Shown here in pieces: positions 1-12,471 of a stretch of DNA of 64,000 nucleotides. Origin of the DNA: Phlyctochytrium arcticum. Taxonomy: Eukaryota > Chytridiomycota > Chytridiomycetes > Chytridiales > Chytridiaceae. The position numbers and the translations under genes are program-made. Position 1 is the stretch's first letter; each line of letters opens with the position of its first letter. The DNA lies in contig JAHLKI010000001.1 of the NCBI GenBank assembly GCA_025602905.1, positions 248,001 through 312,000 on the forward strand, given 5' to 3'. The notes beneath the pieces were generated by a model, which saw nothing but the letters and a program-made list of their open reading frames with translations, had not been told where the DNA came from and did no database searches.

Positions 1-174
1 TTTCATAGCAAATATTTGATGAATTTCCATAGTAACTCCTCTTCAATGTCGGTGCATTACAGTCCAAATCCATGTCATTGAGCAAACGCAAAGCCTTGGA
101 GGCCCGGCAAAGAATGTGTATCAGCGGACAGCTGATAGAATAGGTCTGAAAACAATGTGTATATTATATGTATC

Positions 175-951
175 CTACAAGGTCACTGCGTCCTTGCGCA
201 ACTCAATGTTCCAGGCCAGATTGTTCGGCCATGTGTCCTGAAGACGCATAAAAGCCTCGAGGGCTGCCACCTCGCCCGGTGCATAATCCTTTTCGGGGAT
301 AGTTATTGACACCCCGTTGCCATGGGCATGTTTCGAAACCTCATGGTAGATCTTGTGCAGGCACGATTGCACGTCGTGAAGTCTGAGGACCTTGGTGCAG
401 CTTGCTGAGCAGTTGATCCCTAACCTAGCTAGCTTACGGTGAAGACACGAATATATTGATATGGCGACCGATTTTTTGAGCTATTAGGCTTTTTGGGGGC
501 ACAAGAGGGATGCAACGGAAGACGACTGGTGATCGTAGGGACAGTGAGGTGATGCTTGTCTTTATACCTTGCATCTTGCAGTAATGCACTCTGAATTATT
601 ATCATCAGCCATTTCTCAAGTGGTGCAATCAAATGAACTCATAATACCTAGGGCTCCGCGGACGTTGAAGTTGTGCTCAAGCCTCAATTTCTCATCCAAG
701 GTTTGCAGGGCGGCATGCTATTGAATAGTTTTCATTATTCATTTTGAAAAGGGCTCGAATTTGAAGGGAATGCAGAGTGCGGCTATTTCACTTGCCTCCA
801 AATCTCTTATGCGTAACTCATAGTTGTTGGTTTCCTCCAGGCGACGCTCTTGCAACTTCTCCAAACGCTCTTGCCAATCATTATTCAAACGCTCTTGACG
901 CTCTTGCCAATCATTAGTCAAATCCTTAGTCAAGGTCCGAACTTCTTTCAT
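175..951 (-). CDS. possible gene or relic, coiled-coil protein of unknown family
   Basis: Unrecognised, and possibly no longer intact. Reading leftward, an N-terminal stretch (951 to about 740) encodes a charged coiled coil with a short internal repeat (NDWQER twice). An open segment near 650-710 encodes HNFNVRGAL, and the last segment (about 430 to 175) encodes a compact domain with HDVQSCLHKIYHEVSKHAHG and ending in TWPNNLAWNIEL. The three pieces look like one protein: coiled coil, linker, C-terminal helical domain. I could not join the first and second pieces with GT-AG introns without hitting a stop, so this may be a decayed copy of a multicopy family. No function is assigned. Confidence 0.35.
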
Positions 952-1595
952 AAATTCAGTGGAGGTAATAAGCTCTTTGCCGGTATGGGTATGTACGGCA
1001 TGGCTCAGAGGTGCAGTGGTGACGCTCTTGAAGAGCAGGGACGATCGCCACTCGTGGAGAAGGAAAGCGGCACGGGGGGTAGCAAGCGGTGCATTTTGAA
1101 GGACAAGGAGCTAGGATGGATCGATGGTTGGTCAACGTGAAGAGAAGGGATGGACTGGCTGATTCAAGGCTGTATTTGCGTGGGAATGTTGGGGAGCGTA
1201 TCCCACCAAACTGACGGGAACCCAAACCGGGGTCTGTCCCGGGGTAGCGACGGGTAGCGGGGTACTGACATGGATGCAAGAAAAGTTAGAAAACTCTTTC
1301 CTCGTCCATTGGATCGTTGTCGTATATCCTGTACAGTTTGAAAAGTCTCTTGAGCTCGGTTTAATTAATTGTCAACAGCTTTGCTGACTTCGAACTGTTT
1401 CTCGGTTACGACTGCCTCGTGATACTTTCTGGTTCTCTCTCTAAATCATTTCAGAACCTCTTGTGTTTCTGAGTGCAATTCAGGAACGGGTGGGAAAGGG
1501 AGTGTCGCTTCGGATTCATCTCGACTTGGCGGCGGTTGAGCACTACTTCACTGTCACCGCGCCAGCTCCGACAATTCCAGAGATATAATGCACAA
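952..1595. other. intergenic region, nothing convincing
   Basis: About 640 bp between the coiled-coil relic and PMS1. Open frames exist on both strands but none shows domain-like composition or clean splice sites. The last 250 bp are T-rich and pyrimidine-rich, as expected for the PMS1 promoter and 5' leader. Confidence 0.4.
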
Positions 1596-4500
1596 ATGGC
1601 TCAGAAAAACAGCGCCGGGATACAGAGCATAGACAAGTCGTCGGTCCACAAAATATGTTCGGGTCAGGTCATCCTCGATCTGGCTACAGCAGTCAAGGTA
1701 TGTTTAGGATCTCGGGCACCAAAGCTTTCCTTAGGCGCAATTTGACGACTTGGTATCAGGAACTGGTCGAAAATAGCGTAGACGCGGGAGCTTTATCTGT
1801 AGAGATCAAGTTGAAAGAATATGGGCTGGATATAGTGGAGGTCATTGGTGAGACTTTTCTGTCTCTCACAGACATCTTGCACCATAACAAGTCCCATCAA
1901 ATCACAGACAACGGCTCAGGCGTATCCCGCGATGACCATGAAAAGTTGGGTAGGTTATAGCAATCTAGAGCCATGAGAATACATAATAACACCGTGAAAA
2001 GCTCTCAAACATTACACTTCAAAAATATCCAAGTTTGAGGACATCTATCACGCGAAATCGTATGGATTCAGAGGAGAAGCCCTCAGCTCCCTTTGTGCCT
2101 TTTCGCAGCTCACGGTCATAACATGTACCCAGGACGAAGCTCCAATCGGTACCAAGCTAGAGTATGACAACTCTGGGAAGCTCTTAAGGTCTGCCCCATC
2201 GCCGAGAACTCGTGGTATGAGCGAATTTCAACCTCACAAATATCGAGTCTAATTTTAATCACGAAACAGGTACCACCGTTACCCTATCTAAACTGTTCCA
2301 CTCACTCCCTGTCCGCCTGCATGAATTCAAACGCAATATCAAGCGGGAATTTGCAAAGTGTGTAGACCTTCTACAGGCATATGCAATGATATGTACAGGG
2401 GTGCGCATCTCCATGACAAATCAGATTGGCAAAGGGTACGTGCTGTTTTGAATAATGGCGAGATGAGTGTGATTCACACCTTGACCGTAGGGACCGTACG
2501 AGACTCTTTGCCACCCATGGGAACCCCACCTTGCGCGACAACATAGCCAATGTTTTCGGTACCAAGGTTCGAGATCAATTGGTGGAATTCAAGCTGGATC
2601 TATCACGTCCAGATTCTTCTATTGATCCCGAGAATAGCTCAGATCATGCCCATGATAAAATGCTGATTTCAGGGTTTATATCACTGTCCGTACCTATCGC
2701 TTTCCTTGTCGACACACAACACTTGACTAAAAGCGCGTTTAGGCCAAACTCATCTGCTTCCCGAAATAGTTCCGATCGAGTTTTCTTATACCTCAACAAA
2801 CGCCCGTGCACCGCTCCTAAAGTATGTTTACAACTAGGACCAAGTAGCGTGTATTGATCACGATTTCAGATCACGAAGGCTATTAACGAGGCTTATTCTT
2901 CGTGTATTACAAACAAATACCCTATCGCCATAGTCGATCTCACCCTTCCCAATGGTCTGTATGTCAAAATTGGAATGCCTCGTATCTTTGCTTGACAACT
3001 GCTGAAACTAGGAACGTATGACATAAACATTACACCCGACAAGCGAACCGTTCTTTTGCAGGATGAGCAATATCTAAAGGAGACAATCAAGGTAGGTCCA
3101 CGCATTAGGAAGTTTCGTCTCCAGTGTTGCTCAATTAATGGTAGGACAAACTATCAGAGTTTCTACAGTCACTCCAAGGAACATTCGCGACCCAGAAGCC
3201 AAGCGACACCGCCTTTAAGGACCTGAGCAACATGAGCCTACGTCGCTCGTTCTTGATTAGTCCTGATATGCCACAAATATCCCCGATGGACGGTACAGAA
3301 GTTGATGTCATTGACTCAGATGATGAGCCCGCTGTCACCCCGATCGCTCCATCACAGCAAATTGTTTTCTTTTCCGACACCCTTTCCACAAGATCACCTA
3401 ACTTGATAGGGTCTGCCGTGAGCGCGGGAGTTCGGACCAGTTACGCGCCACAGAACCTCCTTTCTGCCGCGAGTGCCGCTTATAAAAATCTGTCGCAGCA
3501 GGTTCTTTCCTTTGCTCCCCAACTTTCCAGTAGTAGCAATGTAAACGTTGGTGACGGTGAGGCGGGGTATGAGGCGTCCCCAACAGATGAGGACGACTTT
3601 GATATACCGGATGAGGAATTACAAAAGGCAACTCAACAGACCCCTCCTTCCGGCCTGTCAGCTACATTCAAATCTCCAGCAGACACTCCCGCCACTAACA
3701 AACGTCCCCATTCTGCAATATCATCAAGGGAAGCAACAACGAGTCCGTCATCACAACGTAAACGTCCCTCGACACGCAAAAGCAAAGCGCCGCCCCCCGC
3801 ACTTACGCGATATTTGAACGACATTCGGCATGACGTTCAAGTTGACTATGACTTTTCAGAAATTTCCCGTATTTCTGCCTTGAAAGTCGGCAGTCAAAAG
3901 TCAAAACCACATGTTGAATGTGTTCCTGTGACGGTTGATGAAGAGACTGCCGTAAAGGAGCTGAGGCGTTTGATCCGAAAGGATAACTTTCGAGAAATGC
4001 AAGTTCTAGGACAATTCAACCTTGGCTTCATAGTCGTGCGCTTGAAAAACGATCTTTTCATCATTGACCAGCATGCAAGGTTTGTGAGCATTGGTTTCTT
4101 GAAGCGTACAGAACAACGCTAACGCATTCTCAGCGATGAAAAGTTTAATTTCGAAAATCTCAAACGAACCATGCGTATAGCCACGCAGAGACTCTTGCAG
4201 TACGTCGAAGCTGCCGTCATACTACGACTGGGATCTAAACTTCTTCAAGACCTATTCCTTTAGATTTGACTGCACAACAGGAGCTCCTTGCGGTTGAGCA
4301 TGAAGAAATCTTGAAGTATGTCACGCCGGGCGCTGGTTCCTCGCGTATCGACTCTAATAAACTTACCAGAAACAATGGTTTCCAAATATCTGTCAATCCT
4401 GACAACCCACCCTCCAAGCGTGTACTGCTGATCGGATTACCTGAAAGCAAAGGTGTATCCTTTTCTGCCAAAGACTTTGAAGAGCTGCTCTGCAAATTAA

Positions 4501-4861
4501 ACGACGGAGCCGATCAAGATGTGCGCTGCTCACGGGTTAATACCATTATGGCTTCCAAGGCATGTCGAACTGCTGTCATGATTGGAGACGCGCTGGACAT
4601 GAATCAGATGCGAAAGGTCTCATATACAAGGCAGGACATCCTCTTCCAATACTAATCAAGATTCTCCGCAGATCGTTTTTCAGATGGGCACGATGGACCA
4701 ACCATGGGTAAGTATTCCTGCCATCAGTCAGCGCCCATTGAGACTAATGCACATTCCAGAACTGTCCACACGGTCGACCTACTATGCGGCATCTTGCAGA
4801 TCTAAGCGCGATCGCGAACGAGTATTCCCAAGTAGAAAATGGGACGAATTCTCAGCAGTAA
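1596..4861 (+). CDS. PMS1: DNA mismatch repair endonuclease, MutL family (yeast Pms1 / human PMS2)
   Basis: Nuclear MutL-alpha subunit that nicks the strand to be repaired after MutS homologues find a mismatch. The protein starts MAQKNSAGIQSIDKSS. The GHKL ATPase comes first: ELVENSVDAGA, then DNGSGV (after an intron near 1850-1913), then GFRGEALSSL. A long acidic and serine-rich linker follows (about 3230-3900). The C-terminal dimerisation and nuclease domain has GQFNLGFIVVRL, the metal-binding motif DQHASDEKFNFE (matching DQHA-x2-E-x4-E) formed across the intron at about 4080, then ACRTAVMIGD and CPHGRP near the end. Eight or more short introns interrupt it. The start codon is the first ATG that reads directly into the family N-terminus. 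All signature motifs are present, so it should be active. Next to it, in the same direction, lies the PH/coiled-coil gene. Confidence 0.95.
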
Positions 4862-5116
4862 CGCGTTCAGTCGCCGACTACTACAAGTTTGGCCAGACAT
4901 TCCTTCGCGCGGTCGCGCGTTGACATTTTTCGTTGCCATTTTGTTGCAGCATAGTTTTGAAATTAGCGTCACTTTTATATAGATCTTGCATATTTGAGTC
5001 ATTTACATACAGTACTGTGCTTACATTGGCCCAGAAAGGGCTATTTTTCAAATTCTGATTCGCATGACCGGTGAAAGTTGGATTCAACAACCGTATCTCC
5101 TTTACACTGCACCAAA

Positions 5117-8100
5117 ATGAATAACCTCGGCTCATATTTGGCTGCGAAAGCTGCTCAATCTCGGTCTCCGCATCGGCCCCAGGCACATCGCTCGTTCACT
5201 CTTCAGTCTCATCACGACGCGTCGCCCACGCGCATTACTGCACCGTCTCCCCCGCCTCCCCAACGTACTGAGTCCCTCATATCAGCCGCCGATGCCTTCT
5301 CAATTGTGGCATGTCCACCCTCCACATCAGGACGCGGTCCAATGGTGACTTCTCCATCACCTACAGACGGAAACCCGTCGCCCAATTTTTCGCCAATCAG
5401 AGGATTATGGGAGTCAACATCAGCTCAGACGTCATCTGATTCCCTTAGTAAAACTTTGGGTGGGGGGTTATTGGATGATTTTGAGTTTGATTTTGAGGGA
5501 CCAAGTAGTGGATCTGGGAAGCATTGGAAATTAGGCGGTGATCATTCAGGCAAACGACCAGTTGAGGACGATGAGTGGAAATTCGGATTTGAGGAAAGGA
5601 CGAGAGAAGAGCCTATTGAAGTCAATACCCGACCACCCAGTTATGAGGTATAGGACATTCCTGTATACTAGAAGGTACCATCATCTGATGTCATTCGCCA
5701 GATTGTTCGTGAAGGCTGGATTTCCGTCCAAATGAAAATATCGTGGTGTCGGTTCTATGGGATCTTGACGAACAAAGGTCGCTCGGCAGGAGATCTTCAA
5801 CTTTACGAGGGACAAGATGTAAATATCAGAGTCCCCCATTTCTTATGCTGTAGTCATTAACCATGTGATGCGTGGTAGGACGAAGCAGCAGTCCGGGTCA
5901 TGGATTTGAGTTCATGCATTGAGATACAGCAGCATGAATCCAGCTCGGGCCTATCGACGGGGCGGTACCAATTGCGTCTAATCATGAAAGGACGACAGGA
6001 TCTGTTTATGGCATTTGACACGTCTAGTGATCGTTCAAAATGGAGTCTTTCCCTAGAAATGTTGCTGCTAAACGACGGAGCAGTACCTGTGCCTAGTGCT
6101 CCTGAACTCGAGCAACTGGAGGGCTTTCATCATAAGTTGCCGGCATCTGTCGCAGCCCATTCACTCTTCACGACAAGCGTTGGCCGATTTGACTCTGACA
6201 AGCATATTCCTGCATCCCCCACCCGCCGTAGTAGTGCAAGCTTGATTCAAGTCGGAGAGTCGGCTTCGGCCACGGGTAATCAAAGTATTCAAGCTGAACT
6301 TACCCAAATCAAGGACCTGATCGTAAAGATTCTGGATTATCACGCGAAAGACACGCCGTCCACAAATCCAGAAGACGGGATCGCACTTGCAAGTATACGC
6401 GGAGACCTGTCCCGTTTGACACTGGACTTCGACAAAACAGTCAAAAATCTGGTACAGGCGGTCGCAGACTTGAAGGAAGATAATGGAGCACGCGTTAACA
6501 CAAGCGAGGTACCACCCGATGTCGAAGCGGCCTTGGTGGATCTTACCGAAAGCATGGAAATGCGCACCAGCAAGATTGCGAAGATGGTGCATGAGCTTTT
6601 GCAGCAGAAGACTGGGGAGGGCTCCCTCACACATGTCATTTCGGAGGTCCAAAAGAATTTACAGCAATTTTCGGTGGACATGAAGTCATCCCCAGGGCTC
6701 ACCGAGACTGCTCTTCAAAATGTTATGGCTACCCTTGGCACAAACGTAGCTAACTTGCAGAATTTGGAGGAAATTGCAAAGTCGGGTGCGCTCAACCTTT
6801 CAGACAATGCGGCAAAACTTGACGCTATATCAGATACATTGGCGCAAATGCAAGAGGATCAACAGCAACATGACACAGATTTTGGGGCAGTGATGGGTAT
6901 GGTAGCGGAAGCCAGTCAGAGCAGCGGAGGGCGGGAGAAGCAAATACTGCAAGAAGTACAGAAAACGGACAAATCTCTCGCCAACATTGCGAAAAATGTC
7001 GAAAAAAACTTACTGTTTACGGAAGCTCTGGAAAAATCTATCAACTCATCACACTCAAATAAGCACGACCTGCTACAAGAGCTAAAGCACTCGATTGAAG
7101 GGATGCGCAGTGATCTGACCAGTAGAAAGAGCGATGAATCGATGCCCGAGCTTCTTGAAAGAATGCAACAATTGACGCAGCAGTCCAATGACTTACAAAA
7201 AGTTCTCACGGCCTCCGCCGATGGCCATAAAACGTTGACCGGATTTCCAAAAATGCTCGAGGAACAGTTTGAAAAGAGCCATCAGAAAACTCAGCAACAG
7301 ATGACTGGCATCGACAAAATGATTCAACTGCACCATCAAGGGCTACTGACCAAGAGCGACATTCGGACTCTGAGTGAAACGGTCCAAGACCTGCAGGGGC
7401 GCGTAGTGGCTGCTTTGGCTAGGCCCGCACAAAGTCCAAGACCTGCGGCAGACAACATTGACCGACCCATGTCCAAGATGATTACTGGCATCAATGAAAA
7501 ACTGATACATTTGAGTAAACTGCTGGACCACATTCAAGAAACTCAAACCGGTCGATTTTCCGCCATGGAAGACAAATTGAATAACCTACCCGTTTCCAAT
7601 GCAGTTCACTCTGATGATGAAACCAACACCGATAAAATGCTGCAACAGAATAAGCTTACTGACATCCGCAATTGCGTGCAGAACGTCGAAGAGAAGATTT
7701 CTCGAAACGGCAGAGAGAGCCAAACCCGGCATGACGTGGTAGACGGACGCTTGGATCGCGTATCCGAGCAGCTGAAGCATATGCAGAGAACCATTACAAA
7801 GCTTGTTCAAGTGGGTCTTTTGAGCGACGGTGACGAGGGCAACAAGCATCGGGCAGAACATGCGTCTGAAAACGGTCCTGATCGCTCGTCATCCCAGAGG
7901 AGTATTTTAAATCAGTTGCAGCAAGAGCTGGCCGAAATCAAGGAGCATATGGCCGATGATGTGACGGCAGATCGTATGCAGGATCTACTAGCCATGTTTA
8001 CGATTTCACAAGACACACAAGCGACCATGGTTGAAAAAGTGTCTTCCATTTGTAATGAGCTATTGCCCAGGAAGGATCTAGAGGATATAAAAACCGCTGT

Positions 8101-8983
8101 CTTGAGCCTGAGCAAGAGCCAGCTATCAGCGGAGTCCAGCACTGTTGGTCCAGCAGATGGAATCACCCAAAGCTTGGCTGAAATCAGTATCAAGATCGAC
8201 TGCCTAGCCTTAAGAGAGGATAACTTGTTACCCCAATCCAAAACGAGCGATGACAACCGGCATATCACCGAATCCATTCATGATTATCTGCAAACATATC
8301 TGCCCACTGACCTCACTTCCCGGCTATCGTCCATTCAATCACAACTCTCCTGCTCCCGCCCATCTCCTTTCATTGTGACTCGTGCTCCGCCGCCTCCAAC
8401 GTCGGATGTTGGGTCACCCCGCCACGCCGATCTGAAGGACGTCTTTTCACCGCAACTGAACACCACATTCCGTGACCGCATGACACCAGAACCTTTGATG
8501 TCTGCCCAGACTTCCCCCACTAGACAGTCAGCGTCTTCCCATTCGGTTGAGCATAGTAGGCCCCAGTCCCCTTCGAAGCCATATATACGAACAACAGCCA
8601 GCGTAGCCCCAAATATGGACATGACAGACATCAGGGAGGCCATTCAAACATTGCTACAAAGAACTGCACCTGCTCAAAGCTCGCCTCCTGCGAAATCCGT
8701 AGAGGAGCAGCAACACTTGCAGGATTCAATAGCTGGTCTGGAAGAAAAACGAGAGGGGCTGTCGAGGGAAATCGATGAAATGTTCTGTCAGCGTCAGCTG
8801 CTGATTGAAACTCTAGCTCGACTGGAATCAAAAGTAGCCGTTACACGCCTAGAGACTGCGCAGCCCCGTAGACTGCCCAAAAGCCGCCCATGTCCGACGT
8901 CGCGTCGCATATCGTGTCCGGTCACCTTATCTAAGCTACATATTGATAATCCACTAGACATCGCGGCCGGCGATGCCGCATGA
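5117..8983 (+). CDS. large PH-domain coiled-coil protein
   Basis: Predicted 1,250-residue protein from three exons (5117-5647, 5702-5818, 5879-8983). Residues 1-170 are disordered and Ser/Pro-rich. A pleckstrin-homology domain spans about residues 180-275: it opens EGWISVQMKISWCRFYGIL and ends with the typical Trp-bearing helix SDRSKWSLSLEMLL. The rest is mostly long heptad-rich coiled coil with many Gln, Lys and Glu, broken by a Ser/Pro-rich patch around residues 990-1080 and followed by a last short coil. The layout suggests a membrane- or cortex-tethered scaffold. I do not recognise an orthologue. The first intron is best read as 54 nt ending at cgccag; a closer acceptor would give a 24-nt intron, which is implausible. 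A-rich sequence with aataaaa follows the stop. Confidence 0.85.
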
Positions 8984-9088
8984 CGGGATTTTCCGTATAA
9001 ACTTGATAATATACTCTGTCTCTTCACAAATCCAAAAAATAATAAAATATACACTTAGTGAAAAAGAACGTCGTAATGTGTTTGTGCC

Positions 9089-11713
9089 CTAAGCCTCCCC
9101 TTCTGTGTCGAATATATGCTCAAAGTTGGCAATCACGACCTCCAGGATCCGAGTTTGCAATTTGATGTCATTTGGATCAGACGATGGTGCTGGTGAGTCG
9201 AGAAGCGATGGGCCCCATACGATAGACAGGTTGGCAGCAGTCATGCGATTATGACTCTCATTCAGCGAAACTCTGCAAGAATGTTTCAAGTCAGCCATAG
9301 CAATCATCGGTACAAGACGGCGGAACCTACGTCCACAAGTGCCGCGTGAGAGCTTGCAACGTAGCGTAGTTTGCGTCATGCAGCTGGTTTATCAACTCAT
9401 GGATATTGATAAGTCGTAGCCGTTCATCTTCAATCCCTGCATAGATATCATATCAGCTTTCATGGAACACAAACCCTGCGTTTTCAACAAAGTCTCACGT
9501 GCGGCGTCCAAAAGTTCCTTGTACATAGCTTTGGGGAAAAGGGTGTCTGGAAGCTCGCGGAAATACAGTTTCAAAACATTCGTAACAACGTGGATATCAG
9601 CAGAGTAATCATTGAGACGGGGCGTATCGGGATCTTCAGCACAAGCGTTAATTCTCTAGTCCCAGATAAAAAAAAGCAAGTGCCGCGTACCTCTATTGAG
9701 GGCCGTCCGTAATTTTTGAACTTGAAGCGTGGGGGCTGACATCCGGTACAATCCCTGAACTTTCAGCCCATGCTGCTCCACAAACTGAATGCAGTTGGTA
9801 ACGACCACTGGTATAGGGATTCCATCTCGGTCGAGTAATGCCACCAGCTCAAGGCCGAAAGATGGTCTTGCAGACACTATTAAGTACGCTTCTGATGACT
9901 ACAATGGGTTAGTTAGCACGTAACTCAATTGCAAGAACTTAAGAAGAGCTCACCATGGAATAGGGGGTATACTGGTGATCGCCTTTTTCGGCGTCCTTGG
10001 CTTCCTGCATGTACGACTGGACGTACTCTTCAAAGTCGCCCTCATTGTCTATGTTTTCCACAATCTTGACAATTCCTGGTCGATCGTTTTCCAGTGGACT
10101 CAAGGTTGTGGCTTCTTTCATTAACGAAGCCTCCAGATCTTGGGCATACTTGACCAGATTAATTTGTAGACCCACGTCGCATTCATCGCTTGTTTCTTTT
10201 AAAAGCTGAGAGTTTATGGCAAAATTTTAGAACAGATTCGTGTTTTCCATTTTTTTTCCGTTGTATCTTACGCGAATGAATCGAGGTAAGTGGTTCTGGA
10301 AATATGTAGCCCGGATGGTGTTTGTCTGCTGCAATTGTGTCTTGTAATTATCATTCGCCAAGGCTGCTTTGGTTCGTGCATCGTCTTCGTTCTTTTGTAG
10401 CTGAACAACAAAGAAATCAGGCCTTCAATCGGAAATGCGGATGAATGAGGAAGGTACCTACCTTTACAGGGTTTTGTGTTTTCCATCTGTTCATTGGATT
10501 TGGAAGTCCCTTGCCCGAAACGTTCTTGGTTGACATGCTCCGATGCAAACCCGAGGGAGCACTTCCAATGTACTTTCCAAACCCGTCGCGTTCAATCTGC
10601 TGCTCTTTTTGAAGTATGGCTCGTTCCCAGTCCTCGGACGTAGACTCATACCGAGTTTTCGCCTAATGTGCCTATAAGAGTCGTTTCTCGAACTCTACAG
10701 AAGTGTGCGATCGTACCTTTTCCAAGGCAGCTTCCGCTTCCTGAACGATTCTGCTATGCTTGTGTCCAGCTTCCTTCAACTTTATCCTAAAGGTAAGTAC
10801 CGCGACTTGAGTTGGGTGCTGTGGCCACTAACCTGTTTCCTGCTGCGCTCCGTGTTTTTGTGTAATGCAGCCAATTGCTCAGAAACATCCGAGACCGCCT
10901 CGGAGAATTTCAAACGCGTCTCTCCAACTTGTTCATGTATTTTGACAAATTGCGTCCAAGCATTTCCAAACGATCTAGGTGAAGTTAGGTACCTTTCTGC
11001 TGTAATGCGGACCGTACATGGACATACCCTTCTTTGCCTTCATTTTTCACTCCAGTCCCTGATTGCGCCAACTTCAACATGGCCTTGGCATAGTCTTCCT
11101 CAATCTGAGCTCGTTTCTTGAGAAACGCAACGGCTTCCTAAAGTTGACTTTCGTTAATATCAATGCTGATTATTGTGGTAGCGAAGGTTGTCATACCTTT
11201 GTTGTGAAGATGTCTTGTTTGATACGATCCAGTAGAAGATGAAAGCCATTCTGTGAAGTTTCTGATGAGCTTTTGAACGGTTCTGATGTCAAAAGTGACA
11301 TTTACCTCAGAATCACACAGTCCCTGTATGATACTTTCTGCTTTCTGGTCCTCTGACATGGCCAGACCCTCCGACGCATCACTGGAGCCATACAATTCGT
11401 CGTGCCGCGTTTCCGAGTTGGAAATAGGGCCATGTCGACTTGCTACCGAGACTCGTCGCGAGTGTGAAGGAGCGTAATCTGTTGACGATGATTTGCTTAG
11501 CTGCAGATCGAGAAATCGTCGCGTGCGGACAAACAACATTGATACCATACCTCGTTCATCTTCGACGGCCGCTGCCGCGCGAGGTAAATATTCATCTTCT
11601 CGTAACGTCATGCGCGATGTGACTCGGGATACTGAGAACGGTCGAGGCCCCCGTTTTATGGATCCCAAAGACCCGGAGCTAGCCGTGGTGGGCGGAGAAA
11701 TTGGCCGAACCAT
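9089..11713 (-). CDS. F-BAR and RhoGAP domain protein (Rgd1-like)
   Basis: Membrane-curving GTPase-activating protein expected to switch off Rho/Cdc42 at the cell cortex. It starts MVRPISPPTTASSG, with a Ser/Arg-rich leader of about 110 residues. The F-BAR domain follows, recognisable by NGFHLLLDRIKQDIFTTK and EAVAFLKKRAQIEEDYAK across introns near 11260 and 11140, and continues as helical coil to about 9960. The C-terminal RhoGAP domain has GLKVQGLYRMSA with the arginine finger, MKLYFRELPDTLFPK, and NRMTAANLSIVWGPSLL. Multiple short introns. The order F-BAR then RhoGAP matches yeast Rgd1 and relatives. It is convergent with the PH/coiled-coil gene, only 105 bp apart. Confidence 0.9.
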
Positions 11714-12471
11714 AATGAGAGGAAATTCAATTAGATCGAAGGTCTGCGTGGTTTGCGGCGGTAGACTTGAAAAAGTTATTCTGGGGTGGAATGATGTCAA
11801 AAGACAAATTGATTCTATTCGATGGTTCAGCCGCAGCCTGAACGTCTTGGCATGGGAAGCTCGGTTGGGGCCTACTCGCCTCACAATCCATAGATTTGAG
11901 AGCCTCGCACGCGGAGATTCTGCTTACCCCATTCACGTGATGAAAAGTATTCTCTATCGAATCACTATGATGATTTCACTTGCACCCAGCGGACTGCCGA
12001 TGGATGTGCCCAATGTATCATGATAATAGGAAGGATGTATGCAATATCCAAGCATTCATTCATGTCATCCCTGCCGTTGAAACTACCATGTGTATCGGCG
12101 GCGACGAGCACGAAACGTTTGGGGGGAAAATATCTGAATGCCAGTCATGTTTATTTGAAAAATTGTAGAGATGTGAAAGTTTACTGCCATAGTTTTTGGA
12201 AGTATGTCTGGGAGTCTCAACCTGCTCGCACACGCGTAAAAATGTCTTGACCGACGCGTCAAAATATGGTTGGGAGCTTTGATGGTCGGCAAGTTGAAGA
12301 AGCGGCGAAAACATATTTGGGTAGGTGACGACCCAAATCATACTGCCAAATGGTAAAAACCAGGCGTTGATGGACGGATGTTGCAGAACGCCATAATCTT
12401 TCGATATACATCGAGGTTTGTTTGTTCATTTTACAAAAATTCGACTGCCTTCCTAAACATCTTTGATTTAG
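11714..12471. other. divergent promoter region with two ACGCGT boxes
   Basis: Region between the F-BAR/RhoGAP start and the first confident exon of the TPGS1-like gene. Two MluI-type ACGCGT boxes lie near 12234 and 12255, the second in the context gacgcgtcaaaa. The first exon of the TPGS1-like gene must lie in the right part of this stretch but could not be fixed. Confidence 0.4.

Noticed and set aside
5648..5671. A 24-nt intron in the PH/coiled-coil gene
   Set aside because: A later acceptor (cgccag at about 5701) is in the same frame and gives a normal 54-nt intron.
11440..12023. Plus-strand open frames opposite the F-BAR/RhoGAP N-terminus
   Set aside because: Antisense shadow of the Ser/Arg-rich leader; no domain or splicing.
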